The notes beneath the pieces were generated by a model. That model was not told where the DNA came from and ran no database searches. It worked only from the letters and a program-made list of their open reading frames with translations. Below, piece by piece: positions 1-8,501 of a stretch of DNA of 64,000 nt (positions within the stretch are counted from its first letter, which is position 1; each line of letters starts with the position of its first letter). Both the position numbers and the translations under genes were made by a program. Source of the stretch: Lysinibacillus sphaericus (GTDB lineage Bacteria > Bacillota > Bacilli > Bacillales_A > Planococcaceae); the NCBI RefSeq assembly GCF_002982115.1, contig NZ_CP019980.1, positions 3,418,001 to 3,482,000 of the forward strand, written 5' to 3'.

Positions 1-49
1 TTCTAAAAGCTTTTTATGTCTTATAAAACGCTAAGTACATCTCTTGTAC

Positions 50-1024
50 CTATCCTTCAGCCATTTTTTCTAATTCAGCCAGTACTGCCTCCACATCATC
101 TACGATAGCGTAATCCGCATATTCGAATATGGGTGCATTTTTATCTTTATTGATGGCAACGATTATTTCAGCATTTTTAACGCCAATCATATGTTGGCTA
201 GCGCCCGATACACCGAATCCTACATAAATAGGTGAAGCCAGCATTTTCCCAGACTGACCAATCATTCTCTCTTTTTCAATATATCCCGCTTCAACGACTG
301 CTCGGGTTCCAACTATTCCAACATGTAGTTTATTTGCAATTTGGCAAATTTTTTCAAAAGTATCTTGATTTTTAACTCCTCTACCAATACAAAAAACTTT
401 ATTTAAATTGTTCATCTCTTTCTTGTCGAACTTTTCTATTCGCTCTAGAACACCCCATGAATTGGACAACTTCTCCATATCATCATCGTATGTAACTTCC
501 TCTATCATTCCACTACATTGCCCAGCCTTCATTTGTTTTGCAAAGATGTCTTTTTTCACAGTTGCGATGATAAATTCGCCATTAGAACAATTGTTTTTGG
601 CAATTGTCACACTATTAAAGGCAGTTCTCAAAAAAGACAGTTCGTTATTTTCATCAAATTGAATATCAGTACAACCTGCTATAAGCCCGACCTCAAATCT
701 GGCAGATAATATCGATGCCGTTATTTTTCCATTGCTAGATTCCGGAACCAATATGACTTTTGGGATGCGTGTCTTTATCATATTTGAGATTATATTTGTA
801 AAATATGTCATATCAAATGGCTCGTTTTGTCTACAGATCACTATATTGTCTGCTCCATATTGAAAGAACTTATCAAGTTGCTCACTATCCTTATGTCCAA
901 CACATAATACTGTTACCTTATAGTTGCATTGATTACTGAGACTACTAGCTTTTGTGATGACCTGTAATATATTTTCATCGTCGTATTCTTGAAAATCACA
1001 TATGATAACAATTTCTTTTTCCAT
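50..1024 (-). CDS. etfA: electron transfer flavoprotein, alpha subunit (EtfA)
   Basis: FAD-carrying half of an electron transfer flavoprotein that takes electrons from acyl-CoA dehydrogenases. The 324-residue length fits the family. The C-terminal third shows the FAD-binding signature: GRGVKN near residue 215, then GTRAVVEAGY, IGQSGK, YVGFGVSGASQHMIG and NKDKNAPIFEYADY. It lies 23 bp after etfB and ends the operon visible here; a further gene may lie off the left edge. A housekeeping Etf is normally elsewhere in such genomes, so I infer that this pair is dedicated to the acyl-CoA dehydrogenase of the same operon. Family assignment is firm; partner assignment is inferred. Confidence 0.93.
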   Translation of the reverse strand: MEKEIVIICDFQEYDDENILQVITKASSLSNQCNYKVTVLCVGHKDSEQLDKFFQYGADNIVICRQNEPFDMTYFTNIISNMIKTRIPKVILVPESSNGKITASILSARFEVGLIAGCTDIQFDENNELSFLRTAFNSVTIAKNNCSNGEFIIATVKKDIFAKQMKAGQCSGMIEEVTYDDDMEKLSNSWGVLERIEKFDKKEMNNLNKVFCIGRGVKNQDTFEKICQIANKLHVGIVGTRAVVEAGYIEKERMIGQSGKMLASPIYVGFGVSGASQHMIGVKNAEIIVAINKDKNAPIFEYADYAIVDDVEAVLAELEKMAEG

Positions 1025-1047
1025 TCAACGTTCATCCTTCATGCAGG

Positions 1048-1818
1048 TTATCGTTTACTATTGTGTGCCTTATCTGTTACTAAGTTATAGATTAAAATCG
1101 CTTTTTCTTGTGCCGTTTCTTCTATAAATAGCTTTTTCTGTTTTGCTTCTTTTTGAACATGCCATTCTTTCACCTTTACACTAGCAAAACCACACTTTTC
1201 TACATCAACAGCTAAATCAGTAGCATTCCATACAAGGATCTCTTTTTTTCTTGCTTTTTTTAATGCTAGTAAATTGATTAAAGGCTGCGTAACTACATAA
1301 TCGTAAAAAGAAATAACAGCGGGTGGTTTCAATCTCCCAATAATTGTTTCAGTGTCTTTTACTTGTTTTAGCTGAATTGCTGAAGCCTCATTCCCTAAAA
1401 TCTCAGCTATATCAGTTAAACAATAATAGTTAAGACGTTCTCCTATGCCATATACTGCTTGTCCAACTTCTCCATCACTACTTCGTCTTCCACATGCTAC
1501 AAAATCCACATCTTCTATTTTTTTGATTGCCTGTACTAAAATGTATGAAGTAGCGACTGTATCCGAACCTTCGAATAGCTCATCATTTAATAGAATGGCT
1601 TTATCTGCTCCTAAAGCAATAGCCTTTTGAAGCAATCCTTTTGTACTGTGATTACCCATACAAAGACAGATAATTGTGCAATCAATCGATTTTTTTAATT
1701 CTATAAATTGTTGTAATGCATATAAGTCATATGGATTTATAATAAAGTCCTCTGTTCGTAATTCATTTGGAAACATCTCTTCAGCTTTGATTGGTTTTAA
1801 ACATACTACAACTTTCAT
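1048..1818 (-). CDS. etfB: electron transfer flavoprotein, beta subunit (EtfB)
   Basis: AMP-binding beta subunit of the Etf dimer. It opens with MKVVVCLKPI, and has the family's LYALQQFIELK and ACGRRSSDGEVGQAVYGIGERL segments and an LKPPAVISFYD region. It has 256 residues from the chosen start. I chose the ATG at 1818 because AAGGAG lies five bases upstream; the GTG six bases earlier sits on top of that ribosome binding site. It lies 12 bp after the acyl-CoA dehydrogenase gene, so the enzyme and its electron acceptor are translated from one message. Confidence 0.92.
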   Translation of the reverse strand: MKVVVCLKPIKAEEMFPNELRTEDFIINPYDLYALQQFIELKKSIDCTIICLCMGNHSTKGLLQKAIALGADKAILLNDELFEGSDTVATSYILVQAIKKIEDVDFVACGRRSSDGEVGQAVYGIGERLNYYCLTDIAEILGNEASAIQLKQVKDTETIIGRLKPPAVISFYDYVVTQPLINLLALKKARKKEILVWNATDLAVDVEKCGFASVKVKEWHVQKEAKQKKLFIEETAQEKAILIYNLVTDKAHNSKR

Positions 1819-1830
1819 GAGCACTCCTTA

Positions 1831-2970
1831 TCACATATATCTTGCATTGGCCATATTATAAATTGTATTTTTTTGCATTTCATTTGTGCCTGAATAAATA
1901 CTGCTTGCCAGGGCATCCCTTAGCTCTCGTTCCATTTCATACTCTTTTGTATATCCATATGCACCAAAAATTTGCATTGCATCTCTACACGTTTTTATGT
2001 AATTTTCACTTACAAAAAGTTTAAAAATAGAAGTTTCAAGGTAAGCAGATTTTTTTTGATCTTTTAACCATGCGATTTTATATAACATTAATTTCGCCAT
2101 TTCTATATTTACTTCCATTTCGGCAATTTTATGAGATACTGCCTGATTTGAACCTATTGGCTTTCCAAACTGTTTTCTTCCATTTGCCTGTTTGATGCAT
2201 TGTTCCATAATTCGTTGCATCACACCAATATGTGGCGCAAATTCAAAACATCTTTCCCATTCTAGCGCGCCTGTGAGAATATTATTACCATAGTTAAATT
2301 TCCCTAATATATTATTCTTTGGCACTTTTACATTATCTAAAATAAGTTCACTCGTCGGACATGCATTCAAGCCCATCTTTTCGATATCATTCCCTGTCGT
2401 TACGCCTTCAAAATTGCGCTCAACGACAAAAGCAGTGATTTTCTTATCTGGAACTTCCTCCGTAACAGCGAAAACAATAAAAATATCAGCGATAGGACCA
2501 TTGGAAATAAACATCTTTGTACCATTAAGTACAAAACAATCATCTTCTTCCTTTACATTTGCAACCATCGCAAATGCATCAGATCCTGCTTCAGGCTCTG
2601 TAATAGCAATTGCCCCAATTTGTTTCCCTTCAACCATCTGTGGTAAATACTTTTCTTTCAATTCATCTGAACCATATAAATTGATTAAATTTTGACATAC
2701 CCATATATGATTATTAATCACAAAAATAAATCCATTATTTTTACATGCATATCCAAGACTTTCAAAGACCATTGCCGCAGTCTCGTAGCTTTCCCCAAGA
2801 CCTCCGTATTTTTCATCTACAGTTATCCCTAATAATCCAAATTCACTAACCTTTTTCCACATATCCATGGAGAATTCTTCGTAAAATTCACGTTCATTAA
2901 GATTTTCTCTCGCGAAATCAATGATTTCCTGACTGTATTGTCTCTGCTCTTTCTTTACTGAAAAATCCAT
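1831..2970 (-). CDS. acyl-CoA/acyl-ACP dehydrogenase, FkbI-like
   Basis: Flavin acyl-CoA dehydrogenase of about 379 residues. Family blocks seen are AITEPEAGSDAFAM, LNGTKMFISNGPIADI, NGRKQFGKPIGSNQAV and IFGAYGYTKEYEMERELRDA. In this operon it most plausibly plays the FkbI role: oxidising an ACP-bound glyceryl-derived intermediate towards hydroxymalonyl-ACP and passing electrons to the EtfAB pair downstream. The start at 2970 is favoured by a GGGGAGA site; an upstream ATG at 2994 is possible. The gene overlaps the FkbH-like gene by about 53 bp, which suggests coupled translation. Substrate is inferred from neighbours; a fatty-acid role cannot be excluded by sequence. Confidence 0.9.
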   Translation of the reverse strand: MDFSVKKEQRQYSQEIIDFARENLNEREFYEEFSMDMWKKVSEFGLLGITVDEKYGGLGESYETAAMVFESLGYACKNNGFIFVINNHIWVCQNLINLYGSDELKEKYLPQMVEGKQIGAIAITEPEAGSDAFAMVANVKEEDDCFVLNGTKMFISNGPIADIFIVFAVTEEVPDKKITAFVVERNFEGVTTGNDIEKMGLNACPTSELILDNVKVPKNNILGKFNYGNNILTGALEWERCFEFAPHIGVMQRIMEQCIKQANGRKQFGKPIGSNQAVSHKIAEMEVNIEMAKLMLYKIAWLKDQKKSAYLETSIFKLFVSENYIKTCRDAMQIFGAYGYTKEYEMERELRDALASSIYSGTNEMQKNTIYNMANARYM

Positions 2971-4009
2971 CAACGTTCTCCCCTTCATAAACAAACGTTA
3001 CATAGTCTGGTATAATTCGCTCGTATGACATATCTGCTTCAAATATTACGACATCACCGTCTTTACCTAACTCTTTAAAGCCGTTAAATTTGTATGTAAT
3101 GTACATAATTCTATTTTTATCTGTTGGAATAAATTGTGCTCGTAAAGTTTTATTATTTTTTATCGATTCATTAATAAGAAAATTCATGAAAATATTACCA
3201 ATACCTTTGGACATTACTCTGCATGACATAAGAAGTAGCTTCAAATCCCAAACGTCAGCCTTCTTTTCTACAAGCGCCAAGCCTATTTTTCCGTAAGTAC
3301 CATATTTATCATCAAGCTGTGCAACATACACTTCATAATCATCTGCTTCAAGAAAGTTCTTTAATTCATCATAAGAATAAATGTAACCTGTGGAATTTAA
3401 CTGGTGTGTTCTGACTGTAAGCTCTTCAGCTCTCTGAAGATCGTCTTCCTTAGCTTTGTCAATTTTGAAAGTCATATTAAGCGTGGATAAAAATTCTTCT
3501 TTCGTACCACTATACGCTAGCTCTTCTTTATTTCTTTGAATATCACTGTGGTACATTTTCCTTCTATTTTTCGAATCATTTGTTATAAATTTTGGCATCA
3601 TTCTTTCCATATCTAGGATTTTGTCAATATCATTTGCGTCGATACATAAAATTTCTGGATAACTGAATAACACTTCTTCTCGTTCAAATTCTTGGTCATC
3701 TACAAAACTCAAAGTATCTATACCAATATTGATGTCTTTTGCAATTTGAGCAACAGCTTCTGACTTACTGTTCCAGCTAATTTGAGGATAAATAAAATAG
3801 TCCCACAAACCAAATTCTTCAAGTTTTTCTTTGGCCATATCATAGTTGTTTTTACTGCTTATTGATTGCAAAATTCCTCTTCTATCTAGTTCCTTTATTA
3901 CTTCAACTACATTTTCTTTTAAAGTTAAATTGTCATTCTCTATTAAAATTCCATCCCATAATGTATGATCTAGATCCCAGACAACACATTTTATTTTCTC
4001 CCCACTCAT
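2918..4009 (-). CDS. FkbH-like HAD-superfamily glyceryl-ACP synthase
   Basis: HAD-fold enzyme fused to a GNAT-like C-terminal half, 363 residues, the usual FkbH layout. The DxDxT nucleophile motif is WDLDHTLWDG (Asp12 and Asp14), followed by LQSISSKNN and a distal FVDDQEFEREE acidic motif. FkbH proteins load a glyceryl unit from 1,3-bisphosphoglycerate onto an acyl carrier protein, the committed step to hydroxymalonyl- or methoxymalonyl-ACP. The ACP gene lies immediately upstream with a 4-bp ATGA overlap. This is the most diagnostic gene of the operon. The family is clear; the final extender unit depends on whether a methyltransferase lies off the window. Confidence 0.92.
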   Translation of the reverse strand: MSGEKIKCVVWDLDHTLWDGILIENDNLTLKENVVEVIKELDRRGILQSISSKNNYDMAKEKLEEFGLWDYFIYPQISWNSKSEAVAQIAKDINIGIDTLSFVDDQEFEREEVLFSYPEILCIDANDIDKILDMERMMPKFITNDSKNRRKMYHSDIQRNKEELAYSGTKEEFLSTLNMTFKIDKAKEDDLQRAEELTVRTHQLNSTGYIYSYDELKNFLEADDYEVYVAQLDDKYGTYGKIGLALVEKKADVWDLKLLLMSCRVMSKGIGNIFMNFLINESIKNNKTLRAQFIPTDKNRIMYITYKFNGFKELGKDGDVVIFEADMSYERIIPDYVTFVYEGENVDGFFSKERAETIQSGNH

Positions 4010-4254
4010 ACTGTTTCCTCCATTGCTAACTTCTTTTCAACTAAGGCAACAATTGAAATGATATCTTTAAAATTGTCCAAATCTAATTCCATATTATCGA
4101 TGGAAATATCAAATTCAGTTTCAATAAAATTAACTAGATTCATTGCAAATAAAGAATTAACTAATCCTTTTTCAAAAATATTGTCTGTGTCATTGATCTC
4201 CGTAATTTTTATAAACTTTGATAAAAACCCTTTAATTTTCTCTTTTGTATTCAT
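4006..4254 (-). CDS. acyl carrier protein for the glyceryl unit
   Basis: Discrete 82-residue acyl carrier protein. The phosphopantetheine serine is Ser34 in GLVNSLFAMNL, where NSL replaces the usual DSL. The rest is the acidic helical bundle expected of an ACP (FIETEFDISI, NFKDIISI). The start at 4254 gives the usual ACP length, and a GAAAGGTGAT site precedes it; the 22 codons upstream look non-coding and overlap the previous gene. It overlaps the FkbH-like gene by 4 bp. It is presumably the carrier on which glyceryl, 2-hydroxy-3-oxopropionyl and hydroxymalonyl groups are built. Confidence 0.9.
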   Translation of the reverse strand: MNTKEKIKGFLSKFIKITEINDTDNIFEKGLVNSLFAMNLVNFIETEFDISIDNMELDLDNFKDIISIVALVEKKLAMEETV

Positions 4255-4270
4255 TATTATCACCTTTCTT

Positions 4271-5104
4271 TTAGTAAGAATAAAAACCTTTTCCGCTTTT
4301 TCTTCCAGTTGAACCTGCATATACCATTTGTTTTAAAAGGGGACAGGCTCTAAATTTTGGATCTTCATAATGGGTATATAATACTTTTAATGAATCTAAT
4401 ACCGTATCAACACCGATTAAATCAGCTGTTTCCAGCGGACCCATTTTATGACCAAAAGCATTTTTAAAAATGTTGTCAATTTGCTCTGCAGTTGCCACTC
4501 CCTCATACACTAGGGCTGCAGCCTCATTCATAAATAAATGAGATAATCGATTAGATACAAATCCCGCGCTGTCCTTAATTACTTCAATTTCCATTCCTGC
4601 TTTATTTAATAACTCACGAACATGCTGAACGGTCTCTTCAGATGTTTTCCATCCCTGTATAACTTCAGCAAAATTTTTCATAGGAACTGGATTCATAAAA
4701 TGTACACCTATCACTTTTTCAGCTCTATCGGTATATGAACCAATAAGCGTAATCGGAATGCATGAAGTATTCACCATGTAAATACATTTTTGTTTACAAA
4801 CCTTCTCTAAATTTCTATAAACGATTTCTTTCGTTTTAATATTTTCATCTACATTTTCAATAATAAAATCCATATCTGCAAAATCTTCATAACCTGATGT
4901 AATGTCGATATTGGCAACAATTTTTTCAGCATCTATCGTTTTATTAAACATACCTGCTATTTTTAAATTCTTTTTTATCTCTTCCCGTGCAGTTTCAAGA
5001 ACATTTGAAGAAATATCATATAAAACAACATTATGACCATATTGTGCAAACCTTTGGGCTACACCTTTCCCCATTACACCGGCTCCAATTACACCAATTT
5101 TCAT
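4271..5104 (-). CDS. 3-hydroxyacyl-CoA/ACP dehydrogenase, FkbK/Hbd-like
   Basis: NAD(P)-dependent dehydrogenase of the 3-hydroxybutyryl-CoA dehydrogenase family, about 277 residues. The dinucleotide motif GAGVMGKG is at residues 7-14. Family marks are IIENVDENIKTK, VHFMNPVPMKN, KDSAGFVSNRL and GPLETADLIGVD. Alone it could be a fatty-acid or butyrate enzyme. As first gene of an operon with FkbH, ACP and acyl-CoA dehydrogenase it matches FkbK, which oxidises the glyceryl-ACP alcohol. I chose the ATG at 5104 (TTGGAGGTTAAC upstream) over 5116. Confidence 0.88.
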   Translation of the reverse strand: MKIGVIGAGVMGKGVAQRFAQYGHNVVLYDISSNVLETAREEIKKNLKIAGMFNKTIDAEKIVANIDITSGYEDFADMDFIIENVDENIKTKEIVYRNLEKVCKQKCIYMVNTSCIPITLIGSYTDRAEKVIGVHFMNPVPMKNFAEVIQGWKTSEETVQHVRELLNKAGMEIEVIKDSAGFVSNRLSHLFMNEAAALVYEGVATAEQIDNIFKNAFGHKMGPLETADLIGVDTVLDSLKVLYTHYEDPKFRACPLLKQMVYAGSTGRKSGKGFYSY

Positions 5105-5240
5105 GTTAACCTCCAATAGCTTTGAACTTTTTTTATAGTTTTGTAGTAAAATTTATTAATGTCGATATACTAAACTACCCCAGTAACATCACTTGTCTCT
5201 CGTTATTTAAATTCTACCAATACATTTACCGTACTTTATA

Positions 5241-5278
5241 GGGCGGGTTTCCGATTAAAATAATGCGGAAAACCACAC
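5241..5278 (-). promoter_or_regulatory. candidate tandem ComA-box-like dyads
   Basis: Two imperfect dyads lie 137-174 bp upstream of the extender-unit operon, which reads on the minus strand. On that strand, 5278-5263 reads GTGTGG-TTTT-CCGCAT, 9 of 12 positions of the Bacillus ComA consensus TTGCGG-N4-CCGCAA. Next to it, 5256-5241 reads AATCGG-AAAC-CCGCCC, a weaker match. I saw no convincing -35/-10 pair between the dyads and the gene. The comA terminator lies just upstream, so this is the only place for a separate operon promoter. Confidence 0.5.
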
Positions 5279-5320
5279 TTGACATAAAAAAATAAATATT
5301 TACACTAGTTGATAGCAAAG

Positions 5321-5360
5321 TAAAAAAAACGACAAAACACTTTACCAGTGTTTTGTCGTT
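5321..5360 (-). terminator. Rho-independent terminator of the comQXPA transcript
   Basis: A perfect 13-bp stem (5329-5341 with 5347-5359, loop TTACC) is followed on the minus strand by a run of T residues. It lies 86 bp past the comA stop and separates the quorum-sensing genes from the extender-unit operon. Confidence 0.9.
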
Positions 5361-5445
5361 ATTAGATGTGTATTAATATTACAAAAAATTGTTGCTTTAT
5401 TAGCAAAAAACGCATAATTTATGAACTTCAGTCGAATCTTTATAC

Positions 5446-6084
5446 CTAATTAAAATGATATTTATCAGTTTCTAAAGTAGTTAATTCATTCCATTTAACG
5501 GCTGCCTCTGCTCGTGATTCAACACCAAGCTTAGAAAAAATTGTGGTTAATACTTTCTCTATTGTCCGTTGACTTAAATGAATTTCCAGTGCAATAGCCT
5601 TATTCGTATAGCCATCTCTGACAAAATCTAAAATTTGTCGTTCTCTCTCTGTCAAGTTTATAGATTCTTTAGCTCCAACATTATGTACACACAGCTTTTT
5701 AAGAAGCGAAAGTGAAATAATAACTTTCCCTTCAAGTGCATATTGAATTGTATCAATCAATTGTTTTCTACTTTCCGTTTTACTAATAAATCCTGATATC
5801 CCCTTGTTTAATAATTCGGGTAAATATTTCTCGATATTATAACCTGTATAAATAATCGTGATTGCTTCAGGATGAATTTTGAGTAACTTTTGAATAAATT
5901 GCAGTCCATCCATCCCTGCTAAATTAAAATCAATTAAGTAAATATCATAAAATGATTCGGATAAGTGCTGTAATGCAATACAGGGATCTGTAAACACCAC
6001 TGCTTGACAGTCTAGTTCAGCTTGCAATATGGCCCGTGTGCCTTCACCAATAGCAATATGATCATCCAATACCATTATTTTCAA
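5446..6084 (-). CDS. comA: ComA-like response regulator (NarL/LuxR type)
   Basis: Response regulator of about 212 residues. The receiver domain has the acidic pair DDH at 7-9 and the phospho-acceptor Asp52 in LIDFNLAGMDG. A LuxR-type helix-turn-helix sits near residues 145-205 (LTERERQILDFV, NKAIALEIHLSQRTIEKVL). In Bacillus, ComA is phosphorylated by ComP after ComX binding and activates surfactin and other secondary-metabolite operons. I favour a TTG start at 6084, spaced from AGGTGAGG; a GTG at 6093 overlaps that site. Either way it overlaps the end of comP. It is last in the comQXPA order. Confidence 0.88.
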   Translation of the reverse strand: MKIMVLDDHIAIGEGTRAILQAELDCQAVVFTDPCIALQHLSESFYDIYLIDFNLAGMDGLQFIQKLLKIHPEAITIIYTGYNIEKYLPELLNKGISGFISKTESRKQLIDTIQYALEGKVIISLSLLKKLCVHNVGAKESINLTERERQILDFVRDGYTNKAIALEIHLSQRTIEKVLTTIFSKLGVESRAEAAVKWNELTTLETDKYHFN

Positions 6085-8308
6085 AATCCTCACCTATTTT
6101 CATAGATAGTTTAATGTTTGTCCCTTGCGGCTGATTTGAGCTTATTAAAAATGTCCCCTGATAATACTTGATACGCTCCTTCATCCCCATTAGTCCTATA
6201 CTTTTCATACAGTCTTGTTGAATATTTTCATCAATATCAATACCAATTCCATCATCCCAATAGTCAATAAAAACTTTTTGTGCTTTGGATGTTAATGAAA
6301 TATGGACAGACTGTGCTTGTGAATGTTTATTTGCATTGGAGAGCAACTCTTGAATAATACGATAAATTGTAGTGGATTGCTGCAACGATAAACCTTCAAT
6401 CCTTTGAATATCCACTTTAATCAAGAAGTTAAAACGTATTTTACATTTCTGTATTAACTCCTCTAACGAGCGGTGGAGACCAAGCCTATCGATTAAAGGC
6501 GGATATAAATTTTCACAAATTTCTCTTGTATTATCCACAATATCCAGTACTTCTTCACGCAAATGCATAAAAGCCTCTTTGTCATCTTTTTCTTTTGTTG
6601 CAGCTTCTTCCATATTACGACTCATATGAATCAAATCTTGTAAAATCGTATCATGTATCTCTGTAGATAACCGTAAACGTTCTTTCTCTGAAGACAAAAT
6701 CCATAGCCTATTATACCATCGTGGTGCATGCAATTTGTCTAACTTCGTCAGTTGTGCCATAAGTTCATCCAACTTAAGTGAATTATCGATAATGCTTTGA
6801 ACATAATACAAAAAGAGTTCAAGCATTTTTAAAGATTCGGACGGTATTTTACGAAATTTTGTGTCTGTGATTGCCAACAACTTAGAGTCTACTGTTTCAT
6901 AGAGTACCAATATGTATTTCGTGTCATGTTTATAAATTAAATTAGGACAAATAGCACGACATTTATGTTCTTCTATATAACCAAGAGATTGTGTTAACTG
7001 GTCTTCTATAATCTCAATATCATTCAGCATTAACATTAGATTAAGCTCTTGTTTAATATATTCCATAAGTTTGTCGAAGTTAGTAGCATAATGTGCTGAT
7101 GATTTAATGAAGCGATAAAAATTGGAAAAATTGTAGTTCTTTAAAGTACTTAAATAGCGAGCATTCCGTACTTCCATACTTTCCTTGTATGACAACAGTA
7201 AGATGGAGGAAATAAACGTAATCAAAAAATAAAGACTGTATATGTAAAACGAGCGTACTTCCTCAAGAGATAGTAAAATAAATGAAAGTACCAGACTAAA
7301 AGGAATCGCCAATTGTAAATGTGAAAACATGCGATCAAGCGCATATTGTAAGTTAACAAAATTCCCCGCCATTTCTAAGTAAATCAGACAAATAGGGACC
7401 ACTAACAAAAATAACGCCGTCACATCTGCAGGTAGAAATGGATGCACATTAAAAATTGTTGGAATGCCATAACATAATGCGAACGGTCCGATTCCTAAAA
7501 AAAAGATGCAGAATAATGGCTTGGCATAGTATTTAGTATTGCTTTTAGCTGCGACAATAATATTAATCGCTAGTAAGCAGGATAAAATTAAATAGACTGA
7601 TAGTTCAAATATAATTTGTACTTTAAGAAGATCTTCAATAAAAATACGCGCTATATTTATCACTACAATCATTATACCAATAACAAAAAAAGCATTACGC
7701 AACTTTTTTTGAAAAGCATCACTCATTGTTCTTAAAAAATAATTACAGTAGAAAATACAATTCACAATGCTAAGGAAAATCGCTAATGAATTAATAACAA
7801 TACTAATGAAATCTCCTCGTCCTGCTGCACCTGCACTTATATACGCTAATGCTGTAAACTGTAAATGAAAAATCAAATACTGTTTGTTTTTAGTAAGTAT
7901 TTGTTTAAATAAAAAAAGACAAAAAGCAGTTGTGATTAAGGTATATAATAACGGCATTATTAATTGCTTTATTAATTGTGCGTTTATATTCTTATTTGAG
8001 ACGATTAACTTTTCCACTTTTCCTTCATGCCAAATTGTTATGCTATGCGCTTGTGTAATTAGAAAAGGGGATGAAGTATTGGCTGTCAGCTTCATCCCAT
8101 CTAATTCTAAAACTTTCGTATAGGGCACTATATTTTGAGATGCTGCCCAACTTTCCTCTTCAATCTGTTGAATATACCAACTTTGATCTTGTGATTGAAC
8201 CAGTGTAATCCCAATTATAGGCCCGCTAACGACAACGGATAAACAATACAATTGTATGAAAAAAGTGAGAAAAAGCGAAATTAAGATTTTAGCTTTTCCT
8301 TGTTCCAT
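6062..8308 (-). CDS. comP: ComP-like membrane sensor histidine kinase
   Basis: Sensor kinase of 748 residues. The N-terminal half is membrane-embedded: one helix, an extracellular PDZ-like loop near residues 30-100, then about eight further hydrophobic segments to around residue 375. The kinase half has the HisKA_3 box EIHDTILQDL (His552), the N-box ELLSNANKHS, WDDGIGID and GLMGMKERI. This is the architecture of Bacillus ComP, which senses the isoprenylated ComX peptide outside the cell. No clear ribosome binding site precedes the start, which lies 4 bp after comX, so translation is probably coupled. Confidence 0.9.
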   Translation of the reverse strand: MEQGKAKILISLFLTFFIQLYCLSVVVSGPIIGITLVQSQDQSWYIQQIEEESWAASQNIVPYTKVLELDGMKLTANTSSPFLITQAHSITIWHEGKVEKLIVSNKNINAQLIKQLIMPLLYTLITTAFCLFLFKQILTKNKQYLIFHLQFTALAYISAGAAGRGDFISIVINSLAIFLSIVNCIFYCNYFLRTMSDAFQKKLRNAFFVIGIMIVVINIARIFIEDLLKVQIIFELSVYLILSCLLAINIIVAAKSNTKYYAKPLFCIFFLGIGPFALCYGIPTIFNVHPFLPADVTALFLLVVPICLIYLEMAGNFVNLQYALDRMFSHLQLAIPFSLVLSFILLSLEEVRSFYIYSLYFLITFISSILLLSYKESMEVRNARYLSTLKNYNFSNFYRFIKSSAHYATNFDKLMEYIKQELNLMLMLNDIEIIEDQLTQSLGYIEEHKCRAICPNLIYKHDTKYILVLYETVDSKLLAITDTKFRKIPSESLKMLELFLYYVQSIIDNSLKLDELMAQLTKLDKLHAPRWYNRLWILSSEKERLRLSTEIHDTILQDLIHMSRNMEEAATKEKDDKEAFMHLREEVLDIVDNTREICENLYPPLIDRLGLHRSLEELIQKCKIRFNFLIKVDIQRIEGLSLQQSTTIYRIIQELLSNANKHSQAQSVHISLTSKAQKVFIDYWDDGIGIDIDENIQQDCMKSIGLMGMKERIKYYQGTFLISSNQPQGTNIKLSMKIGEDFENNGIG

Positions 8309-8312
8309 CTGT

Positions 8313-8489
8313 TTACGGACGCCAATACATTAAATATGAATCCTTTAATGTTTTCTTTTCACCGTGTTCAAAGGATTCTAAAATTAAACTTTGCTCTAAC
8401 TCATTTACATTTAAAAGTGAAACTCTTTTTTCTTTTAAAAGATCTAAAATATTGCGATTTTTATGAATATATTGAACGATTTCTAACAT
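8313..8489 (-). CDS. comX: ComX-like pheromone precursor
   Basis: Small peptide of 58 residues between comQ and comP. It is hydrophilic and helical and ends in YWRP, with the only tryptophan third from the C-terminus, where the ComX tryptophan isoprenylated by ComQ sits (Bacillus ComX peptides end, for example, in WGD). I chose the ATG at 8489 because GAGGTG is six bases upstream; the in-frame GTG at 8498 lies inside that site. ComX sequences diverge fast, so position and the Trp carry the call. The mature pheromone is probably the last 5-12 residues, a predicted new pherotype. Confidence 0.82.
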   Translation of the reverse strand: MLEIVQYIHKNRNILDLLKEKRVSLLNVNELEQSLILESFEHGEKKTLKDSYLMYWRP

Positions 8490-8501
8490 ATCCTTCACCT
8501 C

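Noticed and set aside
408-662. Plus-strand ORFs inside etfA (and similar opposite-strand frames throughout)
   Set aside because: They lie antisense within strongly recognisable genes, have no ribosome binding sites and no known domain.
1831-5104. Fatty-acid beta-oxidation or butyrate operon
   Set aside because: The FkbH-like gene and discrete ACP are not part of those pathways, and no thiolase or crotonase is present.
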